Notes: a model not told the origin generated them from the letters alone. 64,000 bases of DNA from Ornithinibacillus bavariensis (GCF_050433565.1 NZ_JBNPWZ010000001.1:124001-188000), one strand, 5' to 3'; shown: positions 52,782 to 62,033, counted from the stretch's first letter. Translations and numbers: made by a program.

Positions 52782-53714
52782 ATGCACCAGCTAGTGGAAA
52801 GGATTGCCAAACAAGATATACGAGCATTAGCGAAAGCAATCACGCTTGTAGAAAATGATTCTGAAGATAAGCTACAGATTATGCAGGATGCCTTTTTGCT
52901 CAAGAAGAATGGAATGTACGTTGGACTAACTGGTTCTCCTGGTGCAGGAAAAAGTTCATTAGTCAATCGATTGATTAGTCATATAAGAACGATGGGGAAG
53001 ACAATTGCTGTCATTGCTGTTGACCCGTCCAGTCCATTTAGTGGTGGTGCACTACTTGGTGATCGGGTACGAATGAATGAACATTTCACTGATGATGGCG
53101 TTTATATCCGAAGTATGGCCACAAGAGGAAGTCTTGGAGGCCTTGCTCGTGCTACGAAGGATGCCATTCGATTATGTGATGCATATGGCTTTGATGTCAT
53201 TCTAGTGGAAACGGTAGGTGTTGGACAGTCTGAACTAGATATCATGAAAATCGTTGATACCACAGCGGTAGTACTTACCCCGAATAGCGGAGATGTCATG
53301 CAGATTTTTAAAGCCGGAATCATGGAGATTGCTGATTTATTCGTTATTAATAAGGCAGATTTGCCTGGTGTCAATAAGCTTAAAGCCATGCTTAGAGAGC
53401 TAGTTCATATTACCAAGAAAGAAGAACATCCAACTGCTATCGTTAAAACGATTACGACAGAGAATGAAGGCATTGATTTACTTTGGGAGAAAATTGAAGA
53501 GCATCATACCTACCTGTATCACACCAACGAAGGAGAAAAACGCCGTAGTATGCAATATCATTTGGAATTAGTTGAATTGATACGGGAGGAAATCTGGCGA
53601 GATGTGGATAAATTCATTACGACTCATGTTGATTTTCCCAAGGACCTACAAAGCGTAGATCCTTATCGACTTGCAAGCGTTTGGTATGAGAAATGGAAGA
53701 AAGAAGGGAGATAG
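52782..53714 (+). CDS. meaB: Methylmalonyl-CoA mutase-associated GTPase MeaB
   Basis: MeaB (formerly ArgK) is a G3E-type GTPase that loads adenosylcobalamin into, and protects, B12-dependent acyl-CoA mutases. Walker A is GSPGAGKSSL at residues 51-60, with AVDPSSPFSGGALLGDRVRM, DVILVETVGVGQSE and the NKAD motif downstream. The chosen ATG 52782 gives 310 residues with AAAGG nine bases upstream. It sits just before a TetR gene and the icmF mutase. Confidence 0.93.
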   Translation: MHQLVERIAKQDIRALAKAITLVENDSEDKLQIMQDAFLLKKNGMYVGLTGSPGAGKSSLVNRLISHIRTMGKTIAVIAVDPSSPFSGGALLGDRVRMNEHFTDDGVYIRSMATRGSLGGLARATKDAIRLCDAYGFDVILVETVGVGQSELDIMKIVDTTAVVLTPNSGDVMQIFKAGIMEIADLFVINKADLPGVNKLKAMLRELVHITKKEEHPTAIVKTITTENEGIDLLWEKIEEHHTYLYHTNEGEKRRSMQYHLELVELIREEIWRDVDKFITTHVDFPKDLQSVDPYRLASVWYEKWKKEGR

Positions 53715-53719
53715 ACGAA

Positions 53720-54337
53720 TTGAGTGAAAACAAGGTCCTATCTTCTGTTAAAGATGAGGAATTAATTAAAAAACGCCGAGATCAAATGATAAAAGGTGCG
53801 TTAATCCTTTTTAAGGAAAAAGGATTTCACCGAACTACAACACGTGAAATAGCTAAGGAATCGGGCTTCAGTATTGGAACCCTGTATGAATATATTCGTA
53901 CGAAGGAAGATGTTTTATATCTTGTTTGTGATTCGATTCATGGTGAAGTAAAGAAACGCTTGGAAGCTGTCGTAGACTTAAAACAGCCTTCAACAGAGAA
54001 TCTATGTAATGTCATTACCTCATTTTTTCATTTAATGGATGAAATGCAAGAGGAAATTTTAATTTTATATCAAGAGGTAAAGTCCTTAAGCAAGGAAACA
54101 AGAGTTTACATCTTGCAAAAAGAACGAGAAATGGCTGACATGCTGGAAAAAGCGATTATTACTTGTTTACCTCATAAACTAGCAAAACAGGATACGGCAC
54201 TCCTAGCAAACAACATATTAATTCAAGGACATATGTGGGGGTTTCGCAGATGGATGGTCCAAAAGGAATTTACGTTAGAGGAATATATCGAAAGACAGTT
54301 GAATTTTGCATTACGTTCCATGGGAATAAAATCATAA
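53720..54337 (+). CDS. TetR/AcrR-family transcriptional regulator
   Basis: A 205-residue regulator. The TetR helix-turn-helix is at FKEKGFHRTTTREIAKES and GFSIGTLYEYIRTKEDVLY. The C-terminal ligand domain resembles those binding acyl-CoA. The TTG at 53720 follows AAGGGAG and lies just past the meaB stop, so it is preferred to an overlapping ATG at 53693. It sits inside the acyl-CoA operon and may control it. It need not be FadR, which is encoded elsewhere in B. subtilis. Confidence 0.85.
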   Translation: MSENKVLSSVKDEELIKKRRDQMIKGALILFKEKGFHRTTTREIAKESGFSIGTLYEYIRTKEDVLYLVCDSIHGEVKKRLEAVVDLKQPSTENLCNVITSFFHLMDEMQEEILILYQEVKSLSKETRVYILQKEREMADMLEKAIITCLPHKLAKQDTALLANNILIQGHMWGFRRWMVQKEFTLEEYIERQLNFALRSMGIKS

Positions 54338-54361
54338 AAATTTGAATTGGAAGGGTTGATG

Positions 54362-57300
54362 ATGGTGCAAGCAACAATACCTTATAAAACAAAGCATCCA
54401 GTTCGTTTTGTGACTGCATCAAGTTTATTTGATGGTCATGATGCATCCATTAACATTATGCGTCGAATCTTACAATCAAGTGGCGCTGAGGTTATTCATT
54501 TAGGCCATAACCGCTCGGTTGAAGAGGTTGTTCATGCTGCTATCCAGGAGGATGTGCAAGGAATCGCAATTTCCTCTTATCAAGGTGGGCATGTCGAATA
54601 CTTTAAATACATGGTTGATTTATTAAAAGAACTTGGTGCGGAGCATATTAAAGTATTTGGTGGCGGTGGTGGAGTTATCATCCCACGTGAAATAAAGGAA
54701 TTACATCAATATGGTGTGACACGAATCTTCTCCCCAGATGATGGTAGGGAGCTTGGACTTCAGGGGATGATTAATGTCATGTTAGAGGAGTGTGACTTCC
54801 TACCACCTTTTGATTTAAACTTGCAGCTAGAAAAATTACGCAGTGGAGATCGTCAGGCAATTGCTAGAATGATAACCTTTGTGGAAAATGAAGAGACAAA
54901 TCTTAAAGAAAAACAATCGATACTTGAGGAACTAAGCAAATATGTTGATGACTCCATCCCAGTTCTAGGAATTACAGGTACTGGTGGTGCTGGGAAAAGC
55001 TCCCTGACAGACGAGCTAATCAGACGCTTCATTAATGAAATACCAAACCGTAAAATTGCAATTATCTCCGTTGATCCAACAAAACGTAAAACAGGTGGCG
55101 CACTTCTTGGTGACCGAATTCGCATGAATGCAATTTTTACGGAACGCGTGTACATGCGCTCTCTTGCAACAAGAGATTCAAGAAGTGAGCTCTCAAAGGC
55201 GATTGAGGATGTTATTCAGATTATTCGTGCCTCAGGCTTTGATTTTATTTTTGTCGAGACAAGTGGAATCGGGCAGGGGGATGCGGCAATAACCGAGATT
55301 ACAGACCTATCCATGTATGTGATGACCTCCGAATATGGTGCACCTACTCAGCTTGAAAAAATTGATATGATAGATTTTGCGGATTTTATTGTAATTAATA
55401 AATTTGAACAGAAGGGTTCAGAGGATGCATTAAATCAAGTTCGCAAGCAATATGAAAGAAGCCATATGCTTTTCCATCAAGACAAAAAAACGTTTCCTGT
55501 ATTTGGAACGATTGCTAGCCAGTTTAATGATTCAGGTACAAATGCATTATTTGCGGCTATAATCGACAAATTAAATGACAAGTACAATTGGGATGAAAAA
55601 GTAGGTTTTGATCGTCATACCGTCTCGGAAAAGCAAAATCTAATCATACCGAACGATCGACGTCATTACTTACGTGAAATTGCTAGTCATGTCCGTAATT
55701 ATCATAAACAAGCGAAGGAGCAGAGTGAGGTTGCTCGTAGATTGTATCAGCTACAAGGTGCTATTGAAATAGCAGAGGATGAAACAGTTAAGAACAAATT
55801 AAATAAAACCTATACAACCTATGAAGCTAAGCTACATCCTAATGCAAAAAAATTATTGGAATCCTGGGATTCGTTAAAGGAACAGTATTCAGGGGATACA
55901 TTTACTTTTAAGGTTCGTAATAAGGAAATTCAGATGGATCTCACTACAGAATCCCTAGCAGGCCTGAAAATTCCTAAGGTTGTATTTCCAAAATATATGG
56001 ACTGGGGGGAAAGACTCCTATGGCAGCTAAGGGAAAACGTTCCAGGGGCTTTTCCGTTTACAGCGGGAGTGTTCCCCTTCAAGCGTCAAGGGGAGGATCC
56101 AACACGTCAGTTTGCTGGTGAAGGAACCCCAGAACGCACGAACCGACGCTTCCATTATTTATCCAAAAACGATGACGCAAAACGACTTTCAACGGCCTTT
56201 GACTCGGTAACATTATATGGAGAGGACCCAGCCTATCGTCCAGACATTTATGGAAAGGTCGGAGAAAGTGGTGTGAATGTTTGTACATTAGAGGATATGA
56301 AAAAGCTGTATAAAGGATTTGATTTAACGAATCCATTAACATCAGTTTCAATGACAATAAATGGGCCAGCACCGATTATATTAGCCATGTTCTTTAACAC
56401 GGCAATTGATCAACAGATAAATAAATTTGAACAGGAAAACGGGCGTAAACCTAATAATGAAGAATATGAAACCATAAAACGGGAGACATTAGCAGTTGTT
56501 CGTGGTACTGTCCAAGCAGATATTCTAAAAGAGGATCAAGGACAAAACACCTGTATTTTCTCTACGGAATTCGCATTACGAATGATGGGAGATATTCAAC
56601 AATACTTTATCGATCATAATGTTCGTAATTATTATTCCGTATCTATTTCTGGTTATCACATTGCTGAGGCTGGAGCGAATCCTATTACCCAGCTTGCGTT
56701 TACTTTAGCTAATGGTTTTACGTATGTAGAATATTATTTGAGCCGTGGGATGGATATTAATCAATTTGCACCGAATTTATCCTTCTTTTTCTCGAACGGG
56801 CTAGACCCTGAGTACACGGTAATTGGTCGAGTTGCACGTCGGATTTGGGCTATAACGATGCGAGACAAATACGGTGCTAATGAACGTAGTCAAAAGCTGA
56901 AATATCATATTCAAACTTCTGGACGTTCCTTACATGCACAGGAAATTGATTTTAATGATATTCGTACGACCCTACAAGCATTAATTGCTATTCAAGATAA
57001 TACAAACTCACTTCATACGAATGCTTATGATGAGGCAATAACCACCCCAACAGAGGAATCCGTTCGTCGGGCAATGGCAATTCAGATGATTATTAACCGT
57101 GAGTTTGGTTTGACTAAGAATGAAAATTCATTACAGGGGTCCTTTATCGTGGAGGAGCTAACCGATTTAGTCGAAGAAGCGGTTCTTCAAGAATTTGAAC
57201 GAATCAATGATCGAGGTGGGGTATTAGGAGCCATGGAACGCCAATACCAACGAGGCAAAATCCAGGAGGAGTCCTTATATTATGAAGGAAAGAAGCATTC

Positions 57301-57607
57301 CGGTGAACTTCCAATCATTGGAGTGAACACTTACTTGAATCCTAATCCACCGTCTGAGGAAGCAATTGATTCGATGGAATTGGCTCGAGCAACAACAGAA
57401 GAAAAAGAACATCAAATTCAGCAATTAAAGGAGTTCCAAGAAAAGAATATAGATCAAGCTGGTCCAGCTTTGGAACGGTTAAAATCCGTTGCCGAATCAG
57501 GTGGGAATATCTTTGAAGAACTAATGGAAACAGTAAAATTTGCGAGTCTAGGTCAAATCACAAACGCCCTTTACCAAGTCGGTGGCAAATATCGAAGGAA
57601 TATGTAA
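54362..57607 (+). CDS. icmF: Fused isobutyryl-CoA mutase IcmF
   Basis: IcmF interconverts isobutyryl-CoA and n-butyryl-CoA (also isovaleryl and pivalyl pairs) using adenosylcobalamin, and holds its own G-protein chaperone. The 1081 residues show the B12 domain first (His26 in SLFDGHDASINIM), a MeaB-like GTPase in the middle (Walker A GTGGAGKSS at 206-214, ISVDPTKRKTGGALLGDRI), and the barrel for substrate at the end (FPFTAGVFPFKRQGEDPTRQ). Start choice is among TTG 54347, ATG 54359 and 54362; GGAAGGG best serves 54362. It is the last gene of the acyl-CoA cluster. Confidence 0.95.
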   Translation: MVQATIPYKTKHPVRFVTASSLFDGHDASINIMRRILQSSGAEVIHLGHNRSVEEVVHAAIQEDVQGIAISSYQGGHVEYFKYMVDLLKELGAEHIKVFGGGGGVIIPREIKELHQYGVTRIFSPDDGRELGLQGMINVMLEECDFLPPFDLNLQLEKLRSGDRQAIARMITFVENEETNLKEKQSILEELSKYVDDSIPVLGITGTGGAGKSSLTDELIRRFINEIPNRKIAIISVDPTKRKTGGALLGDRIRMNAIFTERVYMRSLATRDSRSELSKAIEDVIQIIRASGFDFIFVETSGIGQGDAAITEITDLSMYVMTSEYGAPTQLEKIDMIDFADFIVINKFEQKGSEDALNQVRKQYERSHMLFHQDKKTFPVFGTIASQFNDSGTNALFAAIIDKLNDKYNWDEKVGFDRHTVSEKQNLIIPNDRRHYLREIASHVRNYHKQAKEQSEVARRLYQLQGAIEIAEDETVKNKLNKTYTTYEAKLHPNAKKLLESWDSLKEQYSGDTFTFKVRNKEIQMDLTTESLAGLKIPKVVFPKYMDWGERLLWQLRENVPGAFPFTAGVFPFKRQGEDPTRQFAGEGTPERTNRRFHYLSKNDDAKRLSTAFDSVTLYGEDPAYRPDIYGKVGESGVNVCTLEDMKKLYKGFDLTNPLTSVSMTINGPAPIILAMFFNTAIDQQINKFEQENGRKPNNEEYETIKRETLAVVRGTVQADILKEDQGQNTCIFSTEFALRMMGDIQQYFIDHNVRNYYSVSISGYHIAEAGANPITQLAFTLANGFTYVEYYLSRGMDINQFAPNLSFFFSNGLDPEYTVIGRVARRIWAITMRDKYGANERSQKLKYHIQTSGRSLHAQEIDFNDIRTTLQALIAIQDNTNSLHTNAYDEAITTPTEESVRRAMAIQMIINREFGLTKNENSLQGSFIVEELTDLVEEAVLQEFERINDRGGVLGAMERQYQRGKIQEESLYYEGKKHSGELPIIGVNTYLNPNPPSEEAIDSMELARATTEEKEHQIQQLKEFQEKNIDQAGPALERLKSVAESGGNIFEELMETVKFASLGQITNALYQVGGKYRRNM

Positions 57608-57745
57608 CAACTAGAATTGAAGACGCTCAGTTTGGAAAAACAGAGAATAAATTTCCGATAGTTCCAGGGTGCTATTAAACAAAAGTGGAAGCACGTTGAT
57701 TTATCGTATACCTTCAGCCACAAATAAGTAAGAATGTAAATAAAT

Positions 57746-57775
57746 TTGATAAATTCCCTAAGATTTGTTTATAAT
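57746..57775 (+). promoter_or_regulatory. Predicted SigA promoter of rpoE
   Basis: TTGATA, 18 bases, TATAAT, 127 bases before the rpoE start. A small hairpin CAAGAA-TAATTCC-TTCTTG follows in the leader. Confidence 0.65.
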
Positions 57776-57901
57776 GAATGATAGCTTTATGACTATACAC
57801 CGTTATAAACAGTTTCCATCAAGAATAATTCCTTCTTGTGAATTAACTTTTCAATAGAAAATATGTGGAATTTTATATTAAAGAAAAGGGAGTGCGGTAT
57901 T

Positions 57902-58468
57902 GTGAGCTTGGAAAATCTTAGCCGCGAGGATATCAAAAGCATGTCAATGCTTGAATTAGCAAAGGAAATTTTACTTGTAGAAAAGAAAGCAATGGATTTC
58001 AGAGATATTTTCAACAAAATAGCTGAAATGAAAGAGCTAACTGCAGATCAAAGAGACGATCTATTATCACAATTTTACACAGATATAAATGTGGATGGTA
58101 GATTTATTACATTGGGCTCTAACATGTGGGGACTGAAACGCTGGTATCCTGTTGAGCAAATGGATGAAGATATTCAAAATGAACCGAAGAAGAAGAAAAA
58201 GGCGAAGAAGAAGCTATTAGACGAGGACGATGATTTAGATTTAGAATTAGATGATGATGAAATAGATCTTGATCTAGAAGATGAAGTGGAAGACGACATT
58301 GATGAAGAGGAAGACTTCATTGATCTTGATGATGAAGACGATGAAGACTTTGATGACATTGATGAAGAAGAATACGATTTCGATGAAGACGAAGATCTTG
58401 AAGATGAGGAATTAGACGAATTAGATGAGATTGATGAGGAAGACGAAGAATTTGAAGATGAAAAGTAA
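57902..58468 (+). CDS. rpoE: RNA polymerase delta subunit
   Basis: RpoE improves RNA polymerase recycling and transcript specificity in Gram-positive bacteria. The 188-residue protein has an N-terminal HARE-type winged helix (SMSMLELAKEILLVEKKAM to DINVDGRFITLGSNMWGLKRWYP) up to about residue 85. A short lysine-rich linker (KKKKKAKKK) follows, then about 85 residues almost only of Asp, Glu, Leu and Ile, as in known delta subunits. GTG 57902 after AAAAGGGAG is taken as start, giving VSLENLSRED. Confidence 0.94.
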   Translation: MSLENLSREDIKSMSMLELAKEILLVEKKAMDFRDIFNKIAEMKELTADQRDDLLSQFYTDINVDGRFITLGSNMWGLKRWYPVEQMDEDIQNEPKKKKKAKKKLLDEDDDLDLELDDDEIDLDLEDEVEDDIDEEEDFIDLDDEDDEDFDDIDEEEYDFDEDEDLEDEELDELDEIDEEDEEFEDEK

Positions 58469-58480
58469 TGTTTTGACTGC

Positions 58481-58509
58481 TTGACTTTTTTTGGACAGGT
58501 GAGTACAAT
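58481..58509 (+). promoter_or_regulatory. pyrG promoter with GGG initiation site
   Basis: TTGACT, 17 bases, TACAAT, then seven bases and GGGC at 58517-58520. Start of the transcript with GGGC is the hallmark of pyrG promoters that slip to add extra G residues when CTP is low. Confidence 0.85.
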
Positions 58510-58540
58510 TTATATTGGGCTCTTAAAAACAATTAATTAC

Positions 58541-58575
58541 AAGCGTTTCCCCTAACTATGGGGAGACGCTTTTTG
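58541..58575 (+). terminator. pyrG attenuator hairpin
   Basis: AAGCGTTTCCCC, seven-base loop, GGGGAGACGCTT, then a T run. Its left arm TTTCCCC can instead pair with a slipped poly-G 5' end, which would prevent the terminator. It lies 24 bases after the GGGC start and can also end rpoE transcripts. Confidence 0.85.
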
Positions 58576-58596
58576 TGTTTTATACAAGCTTTAATC

Positions 58597-58694
58597 GGGA
58601 ATCTATTCCCTAGTGGTAGAAAAGAGTTTTTTCTTTTCTATATAAGTAGAATTGCTAAGAAGCAGATTCTTTCTATAAAAAACCACTGGGGAGT
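58597..58694 (+). ncRNA. Branched foldable segment in the pyrG leader
   Basis: A 13-base-pair outer stem (ATTCCCTAGTGGT at 58605-58617 with ACCACTGGGGAGT at 58682-58694) closes two inner hairpins: AGAAAAGA / TCTTTTCT and AGAATTGCT / AGCA-G-ATTCT. A competing hairpin GGGAAT-CT-ATTCCC (58597-58610) shares the left outer arm. TTTTGTATTT follows. This is a three-way-junction shape of unknown meaning; it could be chance. Confidence 0.4.
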
Positions 58695-58792
58695 TTTGTA
58701 TTTCTAGGATTCATCATCAAGAATGTGTACACACTAAATGAAACAGTGGTCGTACTTATAATCTATTATCATACACAGAAAGAGGGATAATT

Positions 58793-60403
58793 GTGGCTAA
58801 ATACATTTTTGTCACAGGTGGCGTAGTGTCATCATTAGGAAAAGGAATTACAGCAGCATCATTAGGGAGATTATTAAAGAATCGTGGACTCAAGGTTACT
58901 ATTCAAAAGTTTGATCCATATATCAATGTCGATCCAGGTACAATGAGCCCGTATCAGCATGGGGAGGTTTTTGTAACAGATGATGGTGCAGAAACAGACC
59001 TTGATTTAGGTCATTATGAACGATTTATTGATGAGAATTTAAATAAGTATAGCAATATTACAACTGGTAAGGTGTATTCAAATGTGATAAGAAAGGAACG
59101 TCGCGGAGACTATTTAGGTGGAACAGTACAAGTAATCCCACATATTACTAATGAAATTAAAGATCAGGTTTTCCGTGCGAGTGAGGCAACAGGAGCAGAT
59201 GTGGTAATTACTGAAATAGGTGGAACAGTTGGTGATATTGAGTCTCTTCCATTCTTAGAAGCAATTCGTCAGGTGAAGAATGAAGTAGGTAGACGAAATG
59301 TTATGTATTTGCATTGTACACTTGTTCCTTTTATTAAAGCAGCAGGAGAATTAAAAACAAAGCCTACCCAACACAGCGTTAAGGAATTGCGTTCATTAGG
59401 TATCCAACCTGATGCGGTAATTTTGCGAACAGAACATGGAATCAGCCAAGAAATGAAGGATAAAATTGCATTATTTTGTGATACTCGCAAGGAAGCCGTC
59501 ATTGAAATGCGGGATGCAGAAAATCTTTATCAAATTCCATTAGCCCTCCAAGAGCAACAATTGGATCAGCTTGTATGTAATCACTTTGGTATAGAAACTG
59601 CACCAGCAGATATGACGGAGTGGAAGGAATTAGTTGATCGTGTGAGTCATCTGAAGAAAAAAATCGATATAGGTTTGGTCGGTAAATATGTAGAATTACA
59701 GGATGCCTATATTTCTGTGGTGGAATCATTAAAGCATGCAGGATATGTGTTTGATACAGATATAAATGTTCATTGGATTAATGCGGAAAAATTAGATGAA
59801 AATGCAATCCATGAAGAGCTTTCACATGTGGATGGTGTTATAGTGCCAGGTGGTTTTGGTGATAGAGGTATTGAAGGAAAGATCCAAGCTATTCGCTATG
59901 CAAGGGAAAATAAGATACCTTTCCTAGGCATTTGCTTAGGCATGCAATTAGCAACGGTTGAATTTGCACGTAATGTATTAGGATATACAGATGCTCATTC
60001 AGCTGAAATTAATCCAGCTACGACTCATCCAGTCATTGATCTACTTCCAGAGCAAAAAGATGTTAAGGATTTAGGTGGAACATTACGTTTAGGCTTATAC
60101 CCTGTGAAATTAAAGGATGGTACGAAAACCAAAGCGGCCTATGACAATCAGGAAGTAATTGAAGAGAGACATCGTCATCGTTATGAGTTTAATAACGAGT
60201 ATCGTGAAGAAATGGAAGCCAAAGGATTAATCTTTTCTGGAACTAGTCCAGATGGAAGATTAGTGGAAACAATTGAAATTTCGGATCACCCTTGGTTTGT
60301 AGCTAGTCAATTTCACCCAGAATTTAAGTCGCGCCCAACTAGGCCCGGAAGCCTATTTAAAGGTTTTATAGGAGCATCAGTAGAACATAGTAACCATAAA
60401 TAG
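58793..60403 (+). CDS. pyrG: CTP synthase
   Basis: PyrG makes CTP from UTP, ATP and glutamine. The 536-residue enzyme has the synthetase start KYIFVTGGVVSSLGKGITAASL, followed by the C-terminal class I glutaminase with the nucleophile cysteine in LGICLGMQLA near residue 383 and HPEF near 510. Translation begins at GTG 58793 with AGAGGGA upstream. The leader carries an attenuator typical of Gram-positive pyrG. Confidence 0.97.
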   Translation: MAKYIFVTGGVVSSLGKGITAASLGRLLKNRGLKVTIQKFDPYINVDPGTMSPYQHGEVFVTDDGAETDLDLGHYERFIDENLNKYSNITTGKVYSNVIRKERRGDYLGGTVQVIPHITNEIKDQVFRASEATGADVVITEIGGTVGDIESLPFLEAIRQVKNEVGRRNVMYLHCTLVPFIKAAGELKTKPTQHSVKELRSLGIQPDAVILRTEHGISQEMKDKIALFCDTRKEAVIEMRDAENLYQIPLALQEQQLDQLVCNHFGIETAPADMTEWKELVDRVSHLKKKIDIGLVGKYVELQDAYISVVESLKHAGYVFDTDINVHWINAEKLDENAIHEELSHVDGVIVPGGFGDRGIEGKIQAIRYARENKIPFLGICLGMQLATVEFARNVLGYTDAHSAEINPATTHPVIDLLPEQKDVKDLGGTLRLGLYPVKLKDGTKTKAAYDNQEVIEERHRHRYEFNNEYREEMEAKGLIFSGTSPDGRLVETIEISDHPWFVASQFHPEFKSRPTRPGSLFKGFIGASVEHSNHK

Positions 60404-60429
60404 AGAACGCAATAAGAAAATAATAGTAG

Positions 60430-60477
60430 AAAAGTCGCAAAATATGCCAATATTAGGCACATTTCGCGACTTTTTTG
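60430..60477 (+). terminator. Terminator of pyrG
   Basis: AAAGTCGCAAAATATGCC against GGCACATTTCGCGACTTT with minor mismatches, ending in T. Confidence 0.9.
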
Positions 60478-60594
60478 ATATATTCAACTTATAGTTTAGT
60501 GATCGAATGAAGTGGGTAAACAATAAGGATGTTCTTTACAAAAGGATTAACAATAAATAAAGGTATAAAATACCAAAAAAATGTTCGTTAAAAA

Positions 60595-60624
60595 GAAGGA
60601 AATTTTGTTCTTTATATCGAATAT
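60595..60624 (+). promoter_or_regulatory. SigH promoter of spo0F
   Basis: GAAGGAAAT, 12 bases, ATCGAATAT: both boxes match the SigH (Spo0H) consensus RnAGGAwWW and RnnGAATww in full. It lies 30 bases before the spo0F ATG. The B. subtilis spo0F gene also uses SigH, at the same place in the chromosome. Confidence 0.85.
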
Positions 60625-60653
60625 GTTTAGCAAAAGGGGGATGTTGTCATAAA

Positions 60654-61016
60654 ATGAAAAAGAAAATTTTGATTGTAGACGACGAGGCGGGGATACGATT
60701 ATTGCTAGAGGATCTACTAGAAAGTGATGGACACGAAATCTTTACCGCAAAAAACGGAAAAGAAGCACTTGAGCTATTATCTATACATACGTTCGACCTA
60801 TTAATAATAGATTACAAGCTTCCGATTACGGATGGAGTTGAAGTAATCAAGCAATTAGAGAAAGAGCATAAAGAACTATCTATTATAGTAATGAGTGGTT
60901 TAGTTGAAAACATTAAGGATGAAGTAATTACCTTACGAAATGTAAAAAAAGTATTATCAAAACCATTTAATGTGCTTGAGGTAAAGGAATTTGTTAATCA
61001 GTTATTAGTGCAATAG
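60654..61016 (+). CDS. spo0F: Sporulation phosphorelay response regulator Spo0F
   Basis: Spo0F is a single-domain response regulator that passes phosphate from sensor kinases to Spo0B. The 120-residue protein has the acidic pair Asp9/Asp10 in LIVDDEAGIR, the phosphorylated Asp53 in LLIIDYKLP, and Lys103 in LSKPFN. Position between pyrG and fbaA and a SigH promoter support the name. The sequence is divergent: Ser81 replaces the usual Thr, and contact residues near the active site differ from B. subtilis. AAGGGGG precedes the ATG. Confidence 0.85.
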   Translation: MKKKILIVDDEAGIRLLLEDLLESDGHEIFTAKNGKEALELLSIHTFDLLIIDYKLPITDGVEVIKQLEKEHKELSIIVMSGLVENIKDEVITLRNVKKVLSKPFNVLEVKEFVNQLLVQ

Positions 61017-61150
61017 TAATTTTCTGAAAAGTTCGCGAGTAATTACATAAGCCCTATAACCTTGCATCTAGCTAATGGACTTTGGTATTCTAAAATGGAA
61101 AGTGAACTATAGTGAATGGACTTTTCATTCTTTTAAAAGGAGGAAATCAA

Positions 61151-62005
61151 ATGCCATTAGTATCGATGAAAGAGATGCTAGAAAAAGGTAAAGAAAACGG
61201 CTATGCAGTTGGTCAATTCAATATTAATAATTTGGAGTATATACAAGCAATCCTACAAGCTGCCGAGGAAGAAAAATCCCCTGTTATTTTAGGTGTATCA
61301 GAAGGCGCAGGTAAATACATGGGTGGTTTTAAGGTTGTTGTAGCGATGGTAAAATCGTTAATGGAGGAATATGGTACAACTGTTCCAGTTGCAATCCATC
61401 TTGACCATGGTTCAAGCTATGAAAAATGTGAACAAGCAATCGAAGCTGGATTTACATCTGTAATGATTGATGCTTCACATTCTCCAATTGATGAGAATAT
61501 TGCCATTACAAAGAAAGTTGTGGAACTGGCACATTCACGTGGGGTATCTGTTGAAGCAGAGGTTGGAACAGTTGGAGGAGAAGAAGACGGTGTCATTGGC
61601 GGAATTAATTATGCCGATCCTAAGGAATGCGTGCGTCTTGTAAAAGAGGCAGGTATAGACTGTTTAGCTCCTGCTCTTGGTTCTGTTCATGGACCATATC
61701 AAGGTGAACCAAACCTTGGCTTTAAAGAAATGGAAGAAATATTAAACCTAACTCAGGTTCCATTAGTGCTACATGGCGGAACAGGAATTCCTACAAAGGA
61801 TATTCAAAAGGCTATATCATTTGGAACAGCGAAGATTAACGTAAATACAGAGAACCAAATGGCACAAGCTAAAGCAGTTCGTAAGGTTTTAGATGAAAAA
61901 CCTAATCTATACGATCCACGCAAATACCTTGGACCAGGAACTGAAGCAATTAAGCAGACTGTCATCGGCAAAATGCGTGAATTTGGTTCTTCAAACAGAG
62001 CTTAA
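61151..62005 (+). CDS. fbaA: Class II fructose-1,6-bisphosphate aldolase
   Basis: FbaA splits or joins fructose-1,6-bisphosphate in glycolysis and gluconeogenesis. The 284-residue protein has zinc-ligand histidines in PVAIHLDHGSSYE near residue 85, LGSVHGPYQGEP near 180, and VLHGGTGIP near 208. GTAKINVNTENQ near 232 completes the active site. ATG 61151 follows AAAAGGAGGAAAT; an upstream frame start at 61112 is not used. Confidence 0.96.
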   Translation: MPLVSMKEMLEKGKENGYAVGQFNINNLEYIQAILQAAEEEKSPVILGVSEGAGKYMGGFKVVVAMVKSLMEEYGTTVPVAIHLDHGSSYEKCEQAIEAGFTSVMIDASHSPIDENIAITKKVVELAHSRGVSVEAEVGTVGGEEDGVIGGINYADPKECVRLVKEAGIDCLAPALGSVHGPYQGEPNLGFKEMEEILNLTQVPLVLHGGTGIPTKDIQKAISFGTAKINVNTENQMAQAKAVRKVLDEKPNLYDPRKYLGPGTEAIKQTVIGKMREFGSSNRA

Positions 62006-62033
62006 ATTTAAAATAGTATAGTAAAATAGAAAT

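Noticed and set aside
58150..58465. Apparent GAT/GAA tandem repeat
   Set aside because: This is the acidic C-terminal region of the delta subunit, normal for rpoE, not a satellite or CRISPR.
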